Source: JAEYFP01 sp964579795 (GTDB taxonomy: Bacteria; Bacillota; Clostridia; Lachnospirales; Lachnospiraceae). Taken from it: a DNA stretch of 64,000 bases. The position numbers and the translations under genes are program-made. Each line of letters opens with the position of its first letter. Within the stretch, counting starts at the first letter, position 1. The notes beneath the pieces were generated by a model, which was given only the letters and a program-made list of their open reading frames with translations, ran no database searches and was not told the DNA's origin. Positions 51,544-61,196 of this stretch are shown piece after piece. Where the stretch lies: contig CAZOHM010000010.1 of the NCBI GenBank assembly GCA_964579795.1, positions 1-64,000 on the forward strand, written 5' to 3'.

Positions 51544-53338
51544 TGGCATTGCCTCCAATCTCGCCTGGCATATACGGAATGGTAACGGTCACACATGTTC
51601 CAACATGAGCACTGCTCTGATAGTTCAAACCATACTCTTCTCCATAATAAAGCTTCAACCTGCTGTTCACGTTTCGGACGCCAACCTTGCTAATGCTGTT
51701 ACTCTCATCCTTATTTACATCAAAAATATGGGACAGCGTTCTTGCATCCATGCCAACTCCATTATCAAGCACTCTGATCACAGCCCTGTTATCTTCCACC
51801 GTTCCGGTAATTGTTATCCGACCCTTTCCTTCTTTACCTTTTATTCCATGGTAAATTGCATTCTCAACAAGTGGTTGTAAAACAAGCTTGGAAATCGGGC
51901 AGCTAAGAACCTCATCTTCTACATTGATTTCGTATTCCATTTTATCATGATATCGCATCTGTTGAATTTTCAAATACTCATTCACATACTCTACCTCTTC
52001 CGCAACAGTTACAATTTCTTTCTGATTGCTTATGCTTTTTCTCAAAAGCTTCGACAGAGCAGATGTCATTTGAATCACAGTATCATTGTGATTTCCTTCA
52101 GCCATCCAAATAATGGAATCTAATGTGTTATACAAAAAATGTGGATTAATTTGTGCCTGTAACGCTCTAAACTCGCTTTTACGCTTTTCATCCTGTTCCT
52201 TCTTATTTTTTTCAATCAAGTCTCTGATTCGCTCCACCATCATATTGAAAGATTCAACAAGATCACGTATTTCATTTCCTGCATATGCTAATGGCGGCTG
52301 GAACTCAAGATTTCCCTGTTCAACCTTTTTCATTGTACTTCTGAGTTTTGTAATTGGTCTTGTAATTGCTGAAGATAAAATCATAGAAATAGCTGTTGCC
52401 GCTGCAATCACGCATACAGCAAGAATCATATATAGTTTCTGAATTTCTCTGCTTCGTAAAAGTAATTCATCCATATATGTAACGCCAACAACCGACCATC
52501 CTGTTTTACTGGATTTTGTTACTGAATACAACCGTTTGCTATCGTCAGAAAGAAATTTTCTGCTTCCTCCCATTGGAGTACTGATAATCTGATCTATTTT
52601 CTCGTCCAAAAGACCATTGTACAAAAGTTGCTGCTTCGGATGATAAATTACACTTCCACTCTCGTCTAGAATAAAGACATACCCTTTTGTTCCAAGACTG
52701 ATTTTTTCGCACAGGCTGCTGATAGAAGAATAGTTCAAATCAATAAACAGCACACCTTCTGTCTTTTTCGAACTTGGATTTACAATTCCTTTGCTCAATG
52801 TAACAACCCACTTGTATTCATTTACTATAATATTCTGTACATGAGAAGAGGTTATCTCTCCTATTCCAGAAAGTGCCTTTGTATACCAGTCCATATCATC
52901 AAGCTTTGCATACGGATTAATTTTTACTTTTTCATTGTTAATAAAATATCGTCCATTATTTCCAACGATTCCAATATTATAAATGTCATCTCTTGTATCA
53001 CGTAATGTCTTAAACTGTTCTTCTACAGCGACTAGATTCCCATATTCATACATTCCCTTGTCATTTGCATACAGATAGCTGCTTGCATCGGAGCTGCTGA
53101 GAACAAGTTCAGCAAGATTCTCCATATTGGATACATATGAATCAATATCAGAATTAACCATGGAAACAAGCTGCGTTGTATAATCTGTTGAGTTTTCATA
53201 CAGCGCCTTTTCTATCTGTTGTACAGAAATAAATGCCAACACAAGCACTGCTGTTGCAATCAGCACAGCAAAAGGCACAAGCATTGTCATCCTGATACTG
53301 TTAAACCCAAACTGTCTTTTCTTTTTTTCTTTCGACAT
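51524..53338 (-). CDS. YesM-type sensor histidine kinase
   Basis: Membrane kinase of 604 residues. Helix 1 is at about 17-40, followed by an extracellular Cache-like domain (about 41-300), helix 2 at about 302-324, HAMP (about 325-378), the His_kinase domain with phospho-acceptor H400 in QAQINPHFLYNTLDS, and an HATPase domain ending near NVNSRLKLYYGEEYGL. It is the middle gene of regulator-kinase-binding protein. It is likely to respond to the anchored binding protein rather than, or as well as, a ligand of its own Cache domain. Confidence 0.94.
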   Translation of the reverse strand: MSKEKKKRQFGFNSIRMTMLVPFAVLIATAVLVLAFISVQQIEKALYENSTDYTTQLVSMVNSDIDSYVSNMENLAELVLSSSDASSYLYANDKGMYEYGNLVAVEEQFKTLRDTRDDIYNIGIVGNNGRYFINNEKVKINPYAKLDDMDWYTKALSGIGEITSSHVQNIIVNEYKWVVTLSKGIVNPSSKKTEGVLFIDLNYSSISSLCEKISLGTKGYVFILDESGSVIYHPKQQLLYNGLLDEKIDQIISTPMGGSRKFLSDDSKRLYSVTKSSKTGWSVVGVTYMDELLLRSREIQKLYMILAVCVIAAATAISMILSSAITRPITKLRSTMKKVEQGNLEFQPPLAYAGNEIRDLVESFNMMVERIRDLIEKNKKEQDEKRKSEFRALQAQINPHFLYNTLDSIIWMAEGNHNDTVIQMTSALSKLLRKSISNQKEIVTVAEEVEYVNEYLKIQQMRYHDKMEYEINVEDEVLSCPISKLVLQPLVENAIYHGIKGKEGKGRITITGTVEDNRAVIRVLDNGVGMDARTLSHIFDVNKDESNSISKVGVRNVNSRLKLYYGEEYGLNYQSSAHVGTCVTVTIPYMPGEIGGNANENSEK

Positions 53339-53344
53339 ATTATC

Positions 53345-54955
53345 CTATCTCACGCTTCTTGCAAATTCACCCGGCGTTTTTCCTGTTTGTTTTTTAAAAA
53401 TACTGCTGAAATAATGTGGATCACTGTATCCAACTTCTGCTGCTACCTCATAATTTTTTAAAGATGTTGTTTCAAAAAGTTTTTTTGCCTTCTCTACCCT
53501 GACTCTTGTCAGTGTCTCAATAAATGTCTCGCCTGTGTAGGATTTAAATATTGTACTGAAGTAGCTCGTACTTACACTCAGATATTCGCAAACCGTATTG
53601 AGAGACATATCTGTATTCATATAATTCTTTTCAATATAATCAAGTGCCAGAACAGCCTGTTTTTGGTTTACGCTTTCACGTTTCCCGACAATACTCTTTG
53701 AAAGTGCCAGACAGTAATTTAAAAACTCTTCTTTGATTTCTCTCAGATGCTCATATTCATGAAGCCTGCTGATAAATGCACTCTCCTTATCAAAATTTCC
53801 TCCAAGATCCATCTCGCTCTCTTCAAGTGTGATTAGAACAGTCAGTACAATATTCTGAATATGAATAAAAATTACTTTTCTCTCATACATCTTTTCTTTA
53901 AATTCCAGAAAAAGTTCCTCAACTGCAGCTTCTAGTTCTTCTACCTGATTTGTTTTTATCAGAAGCACAAGACGATCATTCCACAAAGAAGTTTTCATGC
54001 CCGTGTGCTCAGTCTTTGTAACGAAATCTTTTCCGTATACAAAAGAGTAATCCTCTAACAGGAATCGAAATTCCTCTGCCTGTCTTGCATTCTCATAGGA
54101 ATGCTGCCATGCATATGGCTCACTTACAGTCGACCCAATCAGAATGCTGACACGTGTTTTCATACACTTCTTCATTTCAGAAATGATACGTTCTCCAATT
54201 TCAATAATCAGCTCCTGAAGCTCTTTTTCTCCTTTTGCTGTGCAAATAAATAATGTCTGGTCATTCATATTGCGAAAACAGTTCGCCTGTACATAATCTT
54301 CCATTATTTCATTGGAAATATTATAAATTGCAAACTCAATCAAATCTTTATTCAAATTGGGATATGTTGCGAAAAGTTCCGTTGCATCCTCCTTCACAAC
54401 CATGCATACAGCCTGATAATTCCCATATAGATAAATATTGTAATGTGAAAGCTGCTCCTTTATATCCATTCTTGCGCTGTTACCTTCCACCACTCTGTTT
54501 AAAAACAAATCGCGCAGAACCGGAAGATTATTCTGGTATGCCCGTTGTATTTTCTTAACATTCTCCCGTTCACTGTTCAGGGAATCAAGCTTTTCTGTCA
54601 TCTTTTTTAATTCTTCGCATAACTCTATGGAAGTAATCGGCTTAAGAATATACTCGGATACTCCGTATTTCAACGCACGCTTTGCATACTCAAATTCATC
54701 ATGTCCGCTCAATATCATGACCTTTGTTTCTGGATAGTGTTCCTGTACATAGGCTGACAGCTCCAGTCCATCCATAATAGGCATTCGAATATCTGTAAGT
54801 AGCAAATCCGGACAGTCCTTTTCCATCAAAGTCACAGCATCACGACCATTTTCCGCTGTTCCAATCAACTCAAATCCTGCTTCATTCCATGGCGTATTTT
54901 CGGAAACTGCTTCTCGAATTAATATCTCATCATCCACAAAAATAACCTTATACAT
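53345..54955 (-). CDS. YesN-type response regulator with AraC output
   Basis: Response regulator of 536 residues. The receiver domain has D8-D9 and phospho-acceptor D55 (LLLTDIRMPIMDG) and the conserved Thr/Lys switch (MILSGHD, YILKPI). A long middle region (about 125-430) without a known domain is followed by two AraC helix-turn-helix motifs (SLNTVCEYLSVSTSYFSTIF, KNYEVAAEVGYSDPHYFSSIF). It probably activates the importer operon and perhaps fucI-fucK. The kinase follows 6 bases later. Confidence 0.95.
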   Translation of the reverse strand: MYKVIFVDDEILIREAVSENTPWNEAGFELIGTAENGRDAVTLMEKDCPDLLLTDIRMPIMDGLELSAYVQEHYPETKVMILSGHDEFEYAKRALKYGVSEYILKPITSIELCEELKKMTEKLDSLNSERENVKKIQRAYQNNLPVLRDLFLNRVVEGNSARMDIKEQLSHYNIYLYGNYQAVCMVVKEDATELFATYPNLNKDLIEFAIYNISNEIMEDYVQANCFRNMNDQTLFICTAKGEKELQELIIEIGERIISEMKKCMKTRVSILIGSTVSEPYAWQHSYENARQAEEFRFLLEDYSFVYGKDFVTKTEHTGMKTSLWNDRLVLLIKTNQVEELEAAVEELFLEFKEKMYERKVIFIHIQNIVLTVLITLEESEMDLGGNFDKESAFISRLHEYEHLREIKEEFLNYCLALSKSIVGKRESVNQKQAVLALDYIEKNYMNTDMSLNTVCEYLSVSTSYFSTIFKSYTGETFIETLTRVRVEKAKKLFETTSLKNYEVAAEVGYSDPHYFSSIFKKQTGKTPGEFARSVR

Positions 54956-55047
54956 ATCTGTTCCTCCACCGTAAAAGCAGACATAACAAGCCTCTTAAAA
55001 TATTCTGCATTTCATCCGTAAAATCTGATACCAATAAACATATTAAC

Positions 55048-55092
55048 CGAAAACAGAGTGTCAGTCAAACCATTGTCCGCCAACACTCTGTT
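55048..55092 (-). terminator. Terminator after the sugar kinase gene
   Basis: ACAGAGTGT (55092-55084 region on the minus strand) pairs with ACACTCTGT (55061-55053) across a 21-base loop and is followed by TTTTC. It separates fucI-kinase from the response regulator. Confidence 0.65.
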
Positions 55093-55128
55093 CCAAAATA
55101 AACCTTTACTTTTACTGTCTTTAATCTG

Positions 55129-56607
55129 TTATTTATGTGTCACTTCACAATACCTTGCATATGCCTCTTCCCATGCAGCTTCATCCGTCGGCTGATATAT
55201 TGAAATATCCGGTGATTTTGCAACCATCTCTCTTGCCTCTTTGATGTCTTTCAATGCCCCTGCTGCAATCAGCTGCAATACAACATTTCCGTATACAGTT
55301 GCTTCCACCGGACCTGCCGACACAGTAGTATGACAGGCATCTGCTGTCATACTGCATAAAAGACTGCTCTGACATCCACCACCTACAAGATAGATGGTAT
55401 GATAATCACGATCTGTACATTCCTTTATTTCCTGCAGCGTATCACGGTATTTGAATGCAAGACTCTCGTCTATACAGCGCACAATTTCTGCCTCTGTTTC
55501 CGGAATTTCCTGTCCGGTTCTCCTGCAATATTCCCGAATTCGTCTTGGAACATTACCACTCGGAACAAATTCCGGGGCATCTGGATCTATAAAGCATTTA
55601 AATGGCTTGGAAGCCTTTGCCATCGTCTCAAGCTCACCAAATCCATACTCCTTACCTTCACGTGCCCACTGTCTGCGGCTTTCCTGTATCAGCCAGAGTC
55701 CAATAATATTTTTCAGGAAAGAAATCTTTCCGCCATAGCCACCTTCATTTGTAATATTCAGTCTGGCTGATGCCTCATTAATCAATGGTTCTGCCAGTTC
55801 AGTTCCAAACAGTGACCATGTACCGCAACTGATAAAAATAAAATCTTCTTCCTTGGCAGGAATACTGACAAGTGCACTCTGTGTATCGTGACCAGCAATT
55901 GCGACAACCTTTGGTGTCATTTCCAGACCAAGTTCTTCACAGATTTCCGGTGAGATTTCTCCAAGCTCTGTTCCACTCTTAATTATTTCCGGAAAAATAC
56001 GTTTTGGAATACCGAGTGCATCCATCACCTTTGCAGACCATTTCCGATTTTTTGCATCTAATAGCTGTGTTGTAGAAGCAATCGAATATTCTGCACTTTT
56101 CTGACCAGTCAACATATAATTGAACAGATCTGGCATTAGCAGTAATTTATCTGCTCTCTTAAGTATTTCAGGACGCTTGTCTAACAATGCGACAAGCTGA
56201 AATGCCGTATTTATTTCCATGAACTGATTTCCGGTAATTTCATAAAACTCGTCCTTGGGAAATTTTGCAAATGCTTTTTCAAATGTACCCTCTGTTCTGG
56301 CATCCCTGTAGTGTACAGGATTTTCAAGCAATGTACCATTCTCATCTATCAAACCAAAATCTACACCCCAAGTATCTACCGCAATACTGTCAAATCCACC
56401 ATTTAACTTTGCTTTGATAATACCCTGTTTCATTTCATGAAACAGGCGAAGTACATCCCAGTACATGGTTTTATGGACAGTCACCGGTTCATTTAAGAAC
56501 CGGTGTACCTCTTCCAAAGTAATTGATTTTCCATCATACCTGCCGATGATTGCACGACCTGAGCTAGCGCCGTAATCAATGGCCAGTACCCTTTTTTCAT
56601 TTTCCAT
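55129..56607 (-). CDS. FGGY sugar kinase, RhaB-like, probably L-fuculokinase
   Basis: Kinase of 492 residues with the FGGY fold: phosphate-binding DYGASSGR at the N-terminus, DTWGVDFGLID, the GHDTQSAL block and the second ATP-binding segment YLVGGGCQSSLLCSM. By sequence it is closer to rhamnulokinase (RhaB) than to E. coli FucK, but it is 33 bases after fucI in the same operon, so L-fuculose is the likely substrate. Gut Firmicutes are known to use RhaB-type enzymes in fucose clusters. No rhamnose isomerase is present in the window. Confidence 0.9.
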   Translation of the reverse strand: MENEKRVLAIDYGASSGRAIIGRYDGKSITLEEVHRFLNEPVTVHKTMYWDVLRLFHEMKQGIIKAKLNGGFDSIAVDTWGVDFGLIDENGTLLENPVHYRDARTEGTFEKAFAKFPKDEFYEITGNQFMEINTAFQLVALLDKRPEILKRADKLLLMPDLFNYMLTGQKSAEYSIASTTQLLDAKNRKWSAKVMDALGIPKRIFPEIIKSGTELGEISPEICEELGLEMTPKVVAIAGHDTQSALVSIPAKEEDFIFISCGTWSLFGTELAEPLINEASARLNITNEGGYGGKISFLKNIIGLWLIQESRRQWAREGKEYGFGELETMAKASKPFKCFIDPDAPEFVPSGNVPRRIREYCRRTGQEIPETEAEIVRCIDESLAFKYRDTLQEIKECTDRDYHTIYLVGGGCQSSLLCSMTADACHTTVSAGPVEATVYGNVVLQLIAAGALKDIKEAREMVAKSPDISIYQPTDEAAWEEAYARYCEVTHK

Positions 56608-56640
56608 AGTGCTCTCCTGACTATCGGCTGACTTTCTCTG

Positions 56641-58449
56641 TTATCTGATACTCTTGTATAATGGACCATATGCCTGACAAGCTCTGTAATCTTGTCCTTC
56701 CTTGTCCATACCAAATGCATTCCATGAAGAAGGTCTGAATACCTTTGCATCAGGAACATTATGCATGCAGACAGGAATTCTTAACATGGAACAGAATGTA
56801 ATTAAATCTGCACCAATATGTCCGTAGCTGATAGCACCATGATTTGCGCCCCAGTTATTCATTACTTCATATGCGGTCTTGAATGCGCTTCCGTCTTTTC
56901 CATCACATCTTGGAGTGAACCATGTACATGGCCATGTGTAATCTGTTCTCTTCCAAATCTTATCTGTCACCTCATCAGGGAGCTGTACCGTCCAGCCTTC
57001 TGCAATCTGAAGAACTGGTCCAAGTCCCTTTACCATGTTCAAACGAATCATTGTTGCTGGCATCTCTGCTCTTGTAACAAATCTTGAAGAAAATCCGCCG
57101 CCACGGAAATATCCATTATCTGCTGCACACCACTCAGTTGCATCCATAATTGTTTTCTGATCTGCTTCTGTTACATTATACCATTCTTTAATTACTGCAT
57201 TTCCGTCTTTATCCTTCACTTCACCACAGGCATCCAGGCAGCATGCACCGGAATTAATCAAATGTATAAATCCATCAGCAGCTTTTGCTTTACCTTCCAG
57301 TGAATAGCCTGTAGCTTTCTTAACAGCATCTCCGCTCCAGTATGAACGCACATCTGCAAACATCTGTGCACGATTTGTCAAAAGCTTCATGAAAAGCATT
57401 CCTAGTCCGTTTAATGTATCATTCTCTGTTGCAAGAATGAATGGTTCTCTAGTACCATTCCAGTCAAATGATGTATTCAGAATTGCTTCAGGGAAATCAC
57501 AGTTTGGCCAATGATCTGTCCACTGACGCTGTCCCTGGAAACCACCACAAATGGCATTATGTCCAACTGCCTCTTCTTCACATCCCTTTGGAAGATTTGC
57601 ATTACCCTGATACAGGTCTTCAATAATACATGCCATCTTTGCAATGAATTCCCAATCCTTTGCTTTCTCTTCATCTGATTTCTTAATGAAATCAGGATTC
57701 TTGTCAAGACCTTCCTTACAGTTTTTCTTAATCCATGTAAGTGCTTTTTGATATTCTGCTTCATCATAAATATTCTCTTCCATACGTCTGAGAATTTCTA
57801 CTTCATCCACAGATTCGACTCTCATACCTAGATATTCTTCAATAAAATCAGGATTGATAATTGATCCGCCAATACCCATTGTAACAGAACCAATCTGTAA
57901 ATAGGATTTGTCTCTCATTGATGCAGCTGCAACTGCTGCGCGTCCGAATCTTAACAGCTTCTCTTCTACGTCAGCAGGAATGGAAGTATCATCTGCTTCA
58001 CATACATCATGTCCATAAATTCCAAATGCAGGAAGTCCCTTCTGTGCATGTGTTGCAAGTACAGATGCAAGATAAACTGCTCCTGGTCTCTCTGTTCCGT
58101 TAAATCCCCATACGCCCTTAATAGTAAGTGGGTTCATATCCATTGTTTCAGCTCCATAACACCAGCATGGAGTCACTGTCAGGGTAATGGCAACTCCTTC
58201 TTTTCTAAACTTTGCCTCACATGCAGCTGTTTCAGCAACACGACCAATTGTTGTATCAGCAATTACAACCTTTACAGGCTCTCCGTTCGAATACTTCAAA
58301 TTGTCAGTGAAAAGCTTTGCAGCGGATTTGGCCATATTCATGGTCTGCTCCTCTAAAGACTCTCTCACCTTTAAAGCTCCGCGACGTCCATCAATTGTTG
58401 GTCTGATTCCAATTACCGGATATTCTCCGATGTATCTGTTCTTAGCCAT
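56641..58449 (-). CDS. fucI: L-fucose isomerase
   Basis: Mn-dependent ketol isomerase of 602 residues that converts L-fucose to L-fuculose. It opens with IGIRPTIDGRRGALKVRESL. Metal-binding Glu lies in ILATENDTLNGLG, and the His/Asp-rich C-terminal block (SYGHIGADLITFCSMLRIPV, CMHNVPDAKVFRPSSWNAFG) is typical of FucI and distinguishes it from arabinose isomerases. AAGGAGG precedes the ATG. Divergent from an AraC regulator. Confidence 0.97.
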   Translation of the reverse strand: MAKNRYIGEYPVIGIRPTIDGRRGALKVRESLEEQTMNMAKSAAKLFTDNLKYSNGEPVKVVIADTTIGRVAETAACEAKFRKEGVAITLTVTPCWCYGAETMDMNPLTIKGVWGFNGTERPGAVYLASVLATHAQKGLPAFGIYGHDVCEADDTSIPADVEEKLLRFGRAAVAAASMRDKSYLQIGSVTMGIGGSIINPDFIEEYLGMRVESVDEVEILRRMEENIYDEAEYQKALTWIKKNCKEGLDKNPDFIKKSDEEKAKDWEFIAKMACIIEDLYQGNANLPKGCEEEAVGHNAICGGFQGQRQWTDHWPNCDFPEAILNTSFDWNGTREPFILATENDTLNGLGMLFMKLLTNRAQMFADVRSYWSGDAVKKATGYSLEGKAKAADGFIHLINSGACCLDACGEVKDKDGNAVIKEWYNVTEADQKTIMDATEWCAADNGYFRGGGFSSRFVTRAEMPATMIRLNMVKGLGPVLQIAEGWTVQLPDEVTDKIWKRTDYTWPCTWFTPRCDGKDGSAFKTAYEVMNNWGANHGAISYGHIGADLITFCSMLRIPVCMHNVPDAKVFRPSSWNAFGMDKEGQDYRACQAYGPLYKSIR

Positions 58450-58533
58450 TTTAAAAATCCTCCTTTTTATACATGACTGCTGATTAGAGCAGTAACCTTA
58501 ACTTCAATCCATTCAAACAGGATTGATATTCTC

Positions 58534-58572
58534 ATTATAGCCCTGGCTTTTGGCATTTTCATGTGTTATAAT
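58534..58572. promoter_or_regulatory. Overlapping divergent promoters of fucI and araC-like gene
   Basis: On the minus strand TATAAT (58539-58534) has ATGAAA (58562-58557) 17 bases upstream. On the plus strand TATAAT (58567-58572) has TGGCTT (58544-58549) 17 bases upstream. Both -10 boxes are perfect and both -35 boxes poor, and the two promoters interleave, so only one can be occupied at a time. This suits control by the divergent AraC protein. Confidence 0.5.
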
Positions 58573-58651
58573 GGATAATAACTATAACAATATTCACTTT
58601 TTTCATATTATTGGTATAGGTATCCAGTTCGATTCGAAGGAGGGTTCCACT

Positions 58652-59509
58652 ATGAAGTATTTGGATTACAGAGAAAAAAGACAACAGGGCACCTTTGATT
58701 TTCCAATTGCCTTTTACCACGTAGAACCCCAACATCCAAGATACATGATGCCCTACCACTGGCATACAGAATTTGAGCTTATCCGTATTCTTGACGGAAA
58801 ATTTCATTTAATGGTAGATGGTACTTCGCTTGTTGCACAAAAGGGTGATATTCTTTTTATTCAGGATGGCATCCTGCATGGCGGAACACCCAAGAACTGC
58901 AAATATGAATGTGTTGTATTTGATTTAAAACTGCTTCTTCAGGACAATCATATTTGTGCCAAACAGATTCGAAGTATTATTAACCATACCATCTCAATTA
59001 ATATACTTCTTTCTGAAGGTAGTCCTGCCCTTAGACAAACTGTCAGCAATATTTTTGATGCCTTAAGGGAAAAAAGAGCCGGTTATGAATTCATTGTCCA
59101 AGGTGCTCTATATCAGCTTTTTGGAATTATCATTGGAGAACATTTGTACAAAAAAACACCGCATGCCTCAGCTGCAACGCAGCATCACATCCGGAATTTT
59201 AAAACCGTGCTCAATTTTATTGAGTCACATTATACAGAAAACATTTCTCTTGATACTCTTGCAAAAGAAGCCGGTATGTCATCTAAATATTTCTGTCGCT
59301 TCTTTCGCGATATGACAGACCGCACGCCAATTGATTATCTGAATTACTACAGAATCGAATGTGCCTGTGAACAGCTTTCCACAACAAGCACGAGTATAAC
59401 CGAGGTCGCTCTCAACTGCGGATTCGGTGATATGAGCTATTTTAGCAAACTATTCAAGCGTTATAAAAACGTTACACCGCGACAATATATGAACCAGCAG
59501 TTTAATTAA
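58652..59509 (+). CDS. AraC-family regulator divergent from fucI
   Basis: Regulator of 285 residues. An N-terminal cupin (HWHTEFELIRILDGKFHLMV, QDGILHGGTP; about 30-110) is followed by two C-terminal helix-turn-helix motifs (SLDTLAKEAGMSSKYFCRFF, SITEVALNCGFGDMSYFSKLF). ATG at 58652 follows AAGGAGGG; the frame is open upstream without such a site. Likely a fucose-responsive activator of fucI and the kinase gene. Its end overlaps the convergent gene by 8 bases. Confidence 0.92.
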   Translation: MKYLDYREKRQQGTFDFPIAFYHVEPQHPRYMMPYHWHTEFELIRILDGKFHLMVDGTSLVAQKGDILFIQDGILHGGTPKNCKYECVVFDLKLLLQDNHICAKQIRSIINHTISINILLSEGSPALRQTVSNIFDALREKRAGYEFIVQGALYQLFGIIIGEHLYKKTPHASAATQHHIRNFKTVLNFIESHYTENISLDTLAKEAGMSSKYFCRFFRDMTDRTPIDYLNYYRIECACEQLSTTSTSITEVALNCGFGDMSYFSKLFKRYKNVTPRQYMNQQFN

Positions 59510-61106
59510 GCAGCTGCATGACACCATCAATTCCCTGACTACGAAATACATCCTTATAATAACCGACTTCGGCTTCAATAATACTGTCAATCACCTGCAT
59601 TCCAAGCAGCTCCACAGGTGCCTTATCATCAGTCAGAACAAGTGTGCCGTTTTGATAAGGGACAATTGAAGCTTCTATTTCGCCAAGAAATCCTTTTAGA
59701 TTACTGTCTTCAGCCTTCAAAAGCTGTGTGTCGAAACGCTCCATCACATTACTGTTTGCAGTCGCAAATAATTCTCGATTCGTATTAGCTGCTACATCAA
59801 CTGTATATACATATGGAAAGATTCCAGCAATGGTATCTGATAAATACTCATTAATATTACCAGGCTCTTTTGTCTGCATATTCATATTAACAACCATGAC
59901 ACCATTTTCCTTCAAATGGTCTCTGACAAGAGAAAAAAATTCAGTGGTAGACATCTGAAACGGAATTGTAATATCCTGATACGCATCTACCATAATCACG
60001 TCATACTTTTTATCAACAGCCTGCAGATAAGCACGTCCATCATAAGTAACTGTCTTTGCTTCCTTTGGCACATCAAAATAGGTATGGGAAAGATCCGATA
60101 TTTTCTGATCAATCTCCACACCTTCAATTGAAATATCGTCAAAATAATTCATGCATTGTCTGGCATAGGTTCCTGTTCCCATGCCAAGTATGAGCATATC
60201 CTTTTCCCCATTCTCAAGTACGCCTGCCATAAGTGGTGCCGCCAGCGCATAATCATAGTACATTCCGGTTAGAGCATCTTCCTTCATCATGATTGACTGC
60301 ACACCAAATAAAACGTTGGTAGAAAGAATGACGCTTTCCGGATCCTCCTTAACCTGCAGATAATTGTATATGGACTCTCCTTCGAAAAGAAGATTTTCCT
60401 CCCAAAAAGCAAAACTGTCCTTTGCCCCTAAAATGCTGCTTGCCACAATCAGCACAACAGCAGCCACACATTTCACAGCCTTTCTTTTGACTGTAATAAA
60501 ATACACAAGCCCAAGCAACAGTAGAATTCCTGCAAATATCAAGAACGTTACGGATGTCCCTACAGAGGGTATTGTCACAAAGGTAGGAAGAAATGTACCA
60601 ATAATGCTTCCTATTGTATTATATGCACCAAGCGTTCCAACAACCTTTCCGCTGTCATCGAGACTGTCCACCGTATATTTTACAAGAGACGGTGTCACTG
60701 TTCCGAGCAGGAATAATGGAAATACAAAAATAATCATACATGCCAGAAATGCTGCAACTGCTAAAAATGACTGGCTGATTGTAACAACAAGAATACCCGA
60801 TATTCCGATAATAATGTATTTTCCCACGACCGGAATAGCAGCAATCCATACTGCTGCTATTATTAGTCTCATATAGAGCTTGTCCGGATTCGGATCCTTA
60901 TCTGCTCTTCTTCCCCCCCATATGTTTCCCAGTGCCATGGCTATCATAATTGTGCCAATAATAATTGTCCAGACAATCTGCGAGGAGCTGAAATATGGTG
61001 CAAGAAGTCTGCTTGCCCCTAATTCCACTGCCATAACAGACATACCTGCAAAAAATTCTGTAGCATATAAATAATATTTATTTGATAAAATTGAATTCTT
61101 ACTCAT
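59502..61106 (-). CDS. Membrane-fused spermidine synthase-like protein
   Basis: Protein of 534 residues. The N-terminal part has about seven or eight membrane helices (EFFAGMSVMAVELGASRLLA, TLGAYNTIGSIIGTFLPTFV) of the kind found in bacterial MFS/spermidine-synthase fusions. The C-terminal half has a spermidine-synthase Rossmann fold (ILGMGTGTYARQCMNYF, IEGVEIDQKI, YDVIMVDAYQ). The aminopropyl-acceptor gate motif of true SpeE is not obvious, so the reaction is uncertain. No speD or other polyamine gene is near. ATG at 61106 follows GGAGAAAAG. Confidence 0.88.
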   Translation of the reverse strand: MSKNSILSNKYYLYATEFFAGMSVMAVELGASRLLAPYFSSSQIVWTIIIGTIMIAMALGNIWGGRRADKDPNPDKLYMRLIIAAVWIAAIPVVGKYIIIGISGILVVTISQSFLAVAAFLACMIIFVFPLFLLGTVTPSLVKYTVDSLDDSGKVVGTLGAYNTIGSIIGTFLPTFVTIPSVGTSVTFLIFAGILLLLGLVYFITVKRKAVKCVAAVVLIVASSILGAKDSFAFWEENLLFEGESIYNYLQVKEDPESVILSTNVLFGVQSIMMKEDALTGMYYDYALAAPLMAGVLENGEKDMLILGMGTGTYARQCMNYFDDISIEGVEIDQKISDLSHTYFDVPKEAKTVTYDGRAYLQAVDKKYDVIMVDAYQDITIPFQMSTTEFFSLVRDHLKENGVMVVNMNMQTKEPGNINEYLSDTIAGIFPYVYTVDVAANTNRELFATANSNVMERFDTQLLKAEDSNLKGFLGEIEASIVPYQNGTLVLTDDKAPVELLGMQVIDSIIEAEVGYYKDVFRSQGIDGVMQLLN

Positions 61107-61130
61107 ACTGCTTTTCTCCATTCATTGCTT

Positions 61131-61183
61131 CAAAAATAATTCAGGCTGTTTTCTACAATACAGTTTAACATAAACAGCCTGAA
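61131..61183 (-). terminator. Terminator after the purO-purH operon
   Basis: TTCAGGCTGTTT (61183-61172 on the minus strand) and AAACAGCCTGAA (61151-61140) form a perfect 12-bp stem followed by TTATTTTTG. It lies between purH and the convergent-direction membrane protein start. Confidence 0.85.
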
Positions 61184-61196
61184 AAGAAAATCAATA

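Noticed and set aside
58480..58500. Small hairpin ACTGCT/AGCAGT in the fucI leader as a terminator or attenuator
   Set aside because: Only six base pairs, no T run and no alternative pairing seen.
60364..60876. 170-codon open frame on the plus strand
   Set aside because: It lies opposite the membrane half of the spermidine synthase-like gene, has no ribosome site and no recognisable family.
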